Source: Candidatus Methanophagales archaeon (lineage in GTDB: Archaea > Halobacteriota > Syntropharchaeia > Alkanophagales > Methanospirareceae). From it: a stretch of DNA of 13,931 nt. The notes below the pieces were generated by a model, which was not told where the DNA came from, ran no database searches, and saw only the letters and a program-made list of their open reading frames with translations. Numbering within the stretch: position 1 is the first letter of the stretch; each line of letters begins with the position of its first letter. This document shows, one piece after another, positions 12,811 to 13,931 of the stretch. The position numbers were made by a program, and so were the translations under genes. The DNA lies in contig DAOUUS010000015.1 of NCBI GenBank assembly GCA_030668065.1, forward strand, positions 1 to 13,931, written 5' to 3'.

Positions 12811-13931
12811 ATGAAAAAAGGTATAGGGATTGAAGATTTGGAAAGGTTGAACGCACTTCCGAAGACGATAGCGAGCCCGGAGATGGATTTAGAGAAATTG
12901 AGGCGGATACAGGAATACCAGCGGCGGCAGTGGTGGGACAAGATTTTGGGGGTGTAGGCAGAATATCACGGGAAATATTACGTTGCAGGTGCTACAAATG
13001 AGTACTTGGACGCGAATATAGCGATGTCGAAGTTGAAGCTGGTGGTTTCTTTTTTGGATAATGGCGAGCAAATTGAGCATTCGTTTAAGGACGATGAGAT
13101 TATGTTTATGCGCGGATTTGAAGAGCTTGCGGTAATAGGGCGGCTTTCTGTTGATGAGCTTGTGGATTACTTCAAAAGGGTAAAAGGGAAAGAGCGGGGC
13201 CTGGTGAAGATAGCATTTGACGCCGTTAGCAGCGGTTACAACGTTATGGACGAGATAGTGAGACGAAGAGACATCCCAGGGGATCTGGCAAATGCGTTTA
13301 AACGAGTTTATGGCGAGCGCTTAAAGAAGATGGAAGAGACTGCGCGAAAGTACATAGAGAAGTACGGGCTTTTCCCTGTTGAGGCAGACATAAGTTCGAT
13401 TCTGGAAGTATCGAAGAAAGAGAGGAAGCAGATAATAGAAGACATCAATCAAAGCCTTTCCGTGTTAGAAGGCAAATCAGAAGAAGGGGATTGGATAAAA
13501 ACGGAAAAAGAGCGGTTAGAAGAGACGCTGAGAAACTTTGAGCGAGAAGTTGTGACAAAAGATGTGGGGAAGGATGCGTTGGGTTCTAAGCTCGAAGAAT
13601 TTGAGGCTGATAAAATAGGAACCTGGAAGAGATACGAAAAGCTTGAAGGCGCATGGTCTGAAAGTATAAGCGAAATCGAAGAACGGAAAAAGGCGCTGGA
13701 TGCAAGAGAGCAGGAGCTGAAGGAAGCAGCGGAAAGACAAAAAGCGGAATTAAAAGAAGCGGCGGGAAAAGCGGTTGAAGACGAGTTGAAGAATATTAAC
13801 GGGCTGAAAGAAGAACTGGCGAATAAGGAAGCGGAGCTGAAAACCGAAAGAGAGGGATTAGAATATGATAAGCGAGAGATAGAAGAGCGATTAGGGAAAC
13901 TCAAGGAGATTTTAGAGGGTGGCGAGGTGAA
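12811..13931 (+). CDS. Long coiled-coil protein with an in-frame TAG; partial at right edge
   Basis: Unrecognised. From ATG 12811 the frame reads 48 residues, ending WWDKILGV, then TAG (12955-12957), and continues in the same frame with no other stop for the remaining 974 bases to the window edge. The first residues after TAG (AEYHGKYYVAGATNEYLDAN) look like normal protein. The next in-frame ATG (13024) has no ribosome site. This suggests one gene whose TAG is read through (pyrrolysine or suppression), a recent nonsense mutation, or a sequence error. After TAG comes a folded-looking part (about 13000-13390), then a long Glu/Lys/Ala/Leu-rich stretch from about 13390 to the edge with heptad-like spacing (EIEERKKALDAREQELKEAA), typical of a coiled coil. 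No signal peptide or membrane segment is seen. It has its own promoter. Confidence 0.7.
12955..12957 (+). other. In-frame TAG inside the coiled-coil gene
   Basis: This TAG divides a reading frame that is otherwise open from 12811 to the end. In this window TAG also ends fqoN and the 12149 gene, where it is followed at once by TGA, so TAG is not clearly absent as a stop. No stem-loop of PYLIS type was recognised downstream by eye. Confidence 0.6.

Noticed and set aside
13449..13904. Minus-strand ORF of 151 codons in the coiled-coil region
   Set aside because: Its Ser/Phe-rich sequence is what reversing coiled-coil codons (GAA, AAG, GCG) yields; no promoter or motif supports it.
1..13931. CRISPR arrays, tRNA or rRNA genes
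   Set aside because: No regularly spaced direct repeats and no tRNA- or rRNA-like sequence were seen by eye on either strand.

Overview
The window looks like archaeal DNA from a euryarchaeon that uses coenzyme F420. Three things point this way. Promoters have archaeal form (CGAAAG-type BRE followed by a TTTTAAATA or TTTATATATA TATA box). Start sites are either leaderless or carry GGAGG/GGTGAT Shine-Dalgarno sequences. The centrepiece is a complete F420H2 dehydrogenase operon. From memory, its gene order (J-K-M-L-N-A-BCD-H-I-F, with the F420 subunit last) is that of the Archaeoglobus fulgidus F420H2:quinone oxidoreductase (Fqo), not the Methanosarcina fpo operon, where fpoF lies elsewhere. ANME-1 / Methanophagales, Syntropharchaeia and Archaeoglobales are reasonable host guesses. 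The sequence alone does not decide among them.

Positions 1-920 (left edge) are mostly decayed DNA. There is the 5' end of a membrane-embedded spermidine-synthase-like gene (minus strand, running off the edge). Next to it are a 5' fragment of hisH, an IS630-family transposase remnant that has lost its catalytic core, and a short minus-strand ORF that looks like the truncated start of an exported beta-helix surface protein.

Positions 922-11993 (minus strand) hold the fqo operon: ten genes, tightly packed, with ATGA/GTGA overlaps or abutting ends except before fqoA and fqoBCD. FqoF would oxidise F420H2. Electrons would pass through the Fe-S clusters of FqoF, FqoI and the B part of FqoBCD to a membrane electron carrier at the B/D/H junction, while A, J, K, L, M, N and H form the ion-pumping membrane arm. 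Unusual points: B, C and D are one polypeptide; FqoI carries a second 2[4Fe-4S] module; the D part lacks the two residues that bind the quinone headgroup in bacterial complex I; and both FqoM and FqoN have glutamate where the central TM7 lysine of the antiporter-like subunits normally sits.

Positions 11994-12148 form a divergent promoter region, with a 16-bp near-perfect palindrome midway between the two TATA boxes. Positions 12149-13931 (plus strand) hold two unrecognised genes whose promoters share an identical 15-base core. The second is a long coiled-coil protein interrupted near its start by an in-frame TAG, and it runs off the right edge.

Comparisons with E. coli, Thermus, Methanosarcina and Archaeoglobus proteins are from memory, not from alignments.
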